A stretch of DNA of 64,000 nt from Adiantum capillus-veneris (taxonomy: Eukaryota > Streptophyta > Polypodiopsida > Polypodiales > Pteridaceae), in NCBI GenBank assembly GCA_014529385.2, contig CM043962.1:39362098-39426097 (forward strand). The letters run 5' to 3'. Shown here piece after piece: positions 62,643 through 64,000 of this stretch. The translations under genes were made by a program, and so were the position numbers. A model generated the notes under the pieces. The model was not told the DNA's origin. It made no database searches and saw nothing but the letters and a program-made list of their open reading frames with translations. How positions within the stretch are numbered: the stretch's first letter is position 1; each line of letters opens with the position of its first letter.

Positions 62643-62832
62643 TATCTCTCGGAATCACATTTCGGACACTTATCCATGCCCATGTATTCCCCTCTAAAAA
62701 GAATGCAGTCGTTAGGCCAAGCGTGAGTCAAATTGTAATCCATCCCCAAGTTTCGCAAGATCTTTCTTGCTTCCTCTTTAGAATCTGGCATCACATTATC
62801 AGCTGGCAGTATGTGCTCTTTGAGCAATCTAC
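62643..62832 (-). pseudogene. Zinc-ribbon part of CACTA 2 TNP2
   Basis: The minus-strand exon opens after a CTATGTAG acceptor: LLKEHILPADNVMPDSKEEA, GMDYNLTHAWPNDCILFRGE and MDKCPKCDSERY. It ends abruptly at the deletion point. Confidence 0.8.
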
Positions 62833-62924
62833 ATAGCAAAAAAAATACAGTATACTTGTGTAAGTACTCTATCAAATCATTATACATCTAGAGTTTTTTA
62901 TTGAAGTAAACACATTGTGGTAGA

Positions 62925-63444
62925 TCACCTGAAAAGCGCTGTGATGTTAGTGTCACTCCATCCAAACTTTGCATGTATGTTGAGAAGAACCAAGAGCGCC
63001 TTCAATCTAGACACACGTGCTCCATCATACAATGACGTATCGGCTTCACTTTTCATATCATCATAGATAAGTCTTTCTGAATCCATGATCGTCTCAATCA
63101 TTTCATTGATCTCGGGCTCAAATATTGCCTCGTTGAGAATGTGGTCTGCATGATCATCCTCCGAGCTATCAGAGGCTACATCTTGTGGCCTCACGTATGC
63201 TGCTTGACTAAAGCACCTACTAACATGTCTATTGGGTTGCAAGATTGACGCCTGTTGGCCATCGTCAGAGTTCGACGAGTTATAATTGGTAAAAACTCAA
63301 TCTATAATAGATGGATCAAAATCACCAAATTCGCGAATGTGCTACAAAGAAACGCGTCTTGTCCGTCACACAACATGCTTGCATTGATTACAAGGACATA
63401 AGATCCTTGTTGAGGGATAGGTGTTTCGGTTGGACAGCCCCATA
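62925..63444 (-). CDS. First exon of CACTA 2 TNP2
   Basis: The minus-strand start is chosen as MSSDEDMGLSNRNTYPSTRI near 63463, with ILCPCNQCKHVV giving the TNP2 N-terminal Cys pair. Frame changes separate this from 63242-62925 (ASDSSEDDHADHILNEAIFE; LLVLLNIHAKFGWSDTNITA), which ends at a TTCAG|GTGATC donor. The counterpart in CACTA element 1 is 37105-36596. Confidence 0.6.
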
Positions 63445-63520
63445 TCCTCGTCACTACTCATAATGAATGTAAAAACCTTATAGCTTGGACATAAATTTAA
63501 TCTTCTATTGGCATCCTCCG

Positions 63521-63523
<3 letters not shown>

Positions 63524-63594
<71 letters not shown>
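63524..63594. repeat. (CT)n microsatellite upstream of CACTA 2 TNP2
   Basis: About 35 CT units. CACTA element 1 has a long CT block upstream of its TNP2 too, although beyond the conserved block rather than before it. Confidence 0.95.
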
Positions 63595-63597
<3 letters not shown>

Positions 63598-63604
63598 TTC
63601 ACAT

Positions 63605-63790
63605 TGTAAACTACCTCACATTCTCAAGTCATGTCCGATCCCCGTACACCTGGGTCTAGAGGTTCACGGAGATCAGAACCACCGGGTTATAATCTTGTCT
63701 TTATTGGTCAATGCCTATATTTGCGGGTATGATAAATCTACACACCCACATCTACATGACAGTGCATATAGTGTGGACAAAACCCCTTTG
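63605..63790. promoter_or_regulatory. Conserved upstream block of CACTA 2
   Basis: Homologous to 37157-37345 (GTAAACTACCTCACATTCTC, CCGTACACCTGGGTC, AGATCAGAACCACCGGGT, GTCTTTATTGGTCAA). The remainder to 64000 shows no gene. Confidence 0.55.
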
Positions 63791-64000
63791 CCTCTTCTCT
63801 AGCTATAGCAATTCACAACATCTTAACATCTCTTAATAGCAGACCCTTGTTCGAGGGATTACTTAGCACATTACATGTTGGCCTCCAATTTGAGTATCAT
63901 GCCATTTAAAGCTTTCCAACTTAAGGTCGCATCCGTAGAGAGGAAGAGAGGGATCACCATTCGCCTAGCTCTAATTTTTTCCGTAATCCCGAAGCTAGAC

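Larger units (their letters stand above)
59575..64000 (-). mobile_element. CACTA (En/Spm) element 2, rearranged, running off the window
   Basis: Minus orientation. TNPA-like remnant, DUF4216 and DUF4218 parts, a TNP2 with its core deleted, then an upstream block shared with CACTA element 1. Terminal repeats are not in the window. Confidence 0.75.

Overview
This 64 kb window is a piece of a large, repeat-packed plant nuclear genome. Plant origin follows from the LTR retrotransposons primed by initiator tRNA-Met (TGGTATCAGAGC after four LTRs), CACTA/En-Spm elements with TNP2, DUF4218 and DUF4216 regions, a PIF/Harbinger relic, and the many (GA)n/(CT)n tracts. No conserved housekeeping gene, rRNA or tRNA gene was recognised. 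Several coding families look unlike common angiosperm ones, so a seed-free plant or gymnosperm is possible; that is a weak inference.

Layout. 1.84-5.75 kb: a complete gag-protease-only Ty1/copia element with 188-bp LTRs and target-site duplication CAGGT. 6.6-8.0 kb (-): decayed PIF/Harbinger transposase. 9.5-10.95 kb (-): an anonymous multi-exon gene with candidate splice sites and a methyltransferase-like last exon. 10.96-15.33 and 15.34-19.84 kb: two related Ty3/gypsy elements (A and B), each an LTR of about 1.6 kb plus gag-protease and the start of RT, both broken at nearly the same RT codon. 19.84-24.66 kb (-): gag-like element X with a leader built of about 300-bp units, each carrying a palindrome. 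24.66-29.73 kb (-): a Ty3/gypsy pol with a duplicated integrase zinc module and a protease-like domain downstream of integrase. 29.73-31.6 kb (-): 3' half of a Ty1/copia element.

31.6-38.87 kb (-): CACTA element 1 with one CACTA terminus visible. 38.9-45.0 kb (+): element Y, a homologue of X, with its own palindrome leader, a gag-only coding region, a polypurine tract and an LTR. 46.5-54.4 kb: a 375-bp direct duplication flanking an anonymous open region, into which a full-length Ty1/copia element (47,631-53,213, target duplication CTTCT) has inserted. 55.3-57.7 kb (+): a decayed gene with a helix-turn-helix-like part and a Cys-rich part, separated by a candidate intron made almost wholly of a TATGCTAGTTAGCATA-type array with a 655-bp higher-order period. 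57.8-59.0 kb (-): an FCP1-like HAD phosphatase pseudogene. 59.1-59.6 kb (+): an inverted TNP2 scrap. 59.6-64.0 kb (-): CACTA element 2, with the core of TNP2 deleted.

Almost every coding region carries stops or frameshifts, so the window is mostly a graveyard of nested mobile elements. The most intact are the copia element at 47.6-53.2 kb and the 9.5-10.95 kb gene. The most unusual features are the leader palindromes shared in design but not in sequence by X and Y, and the intronic higher-order array.
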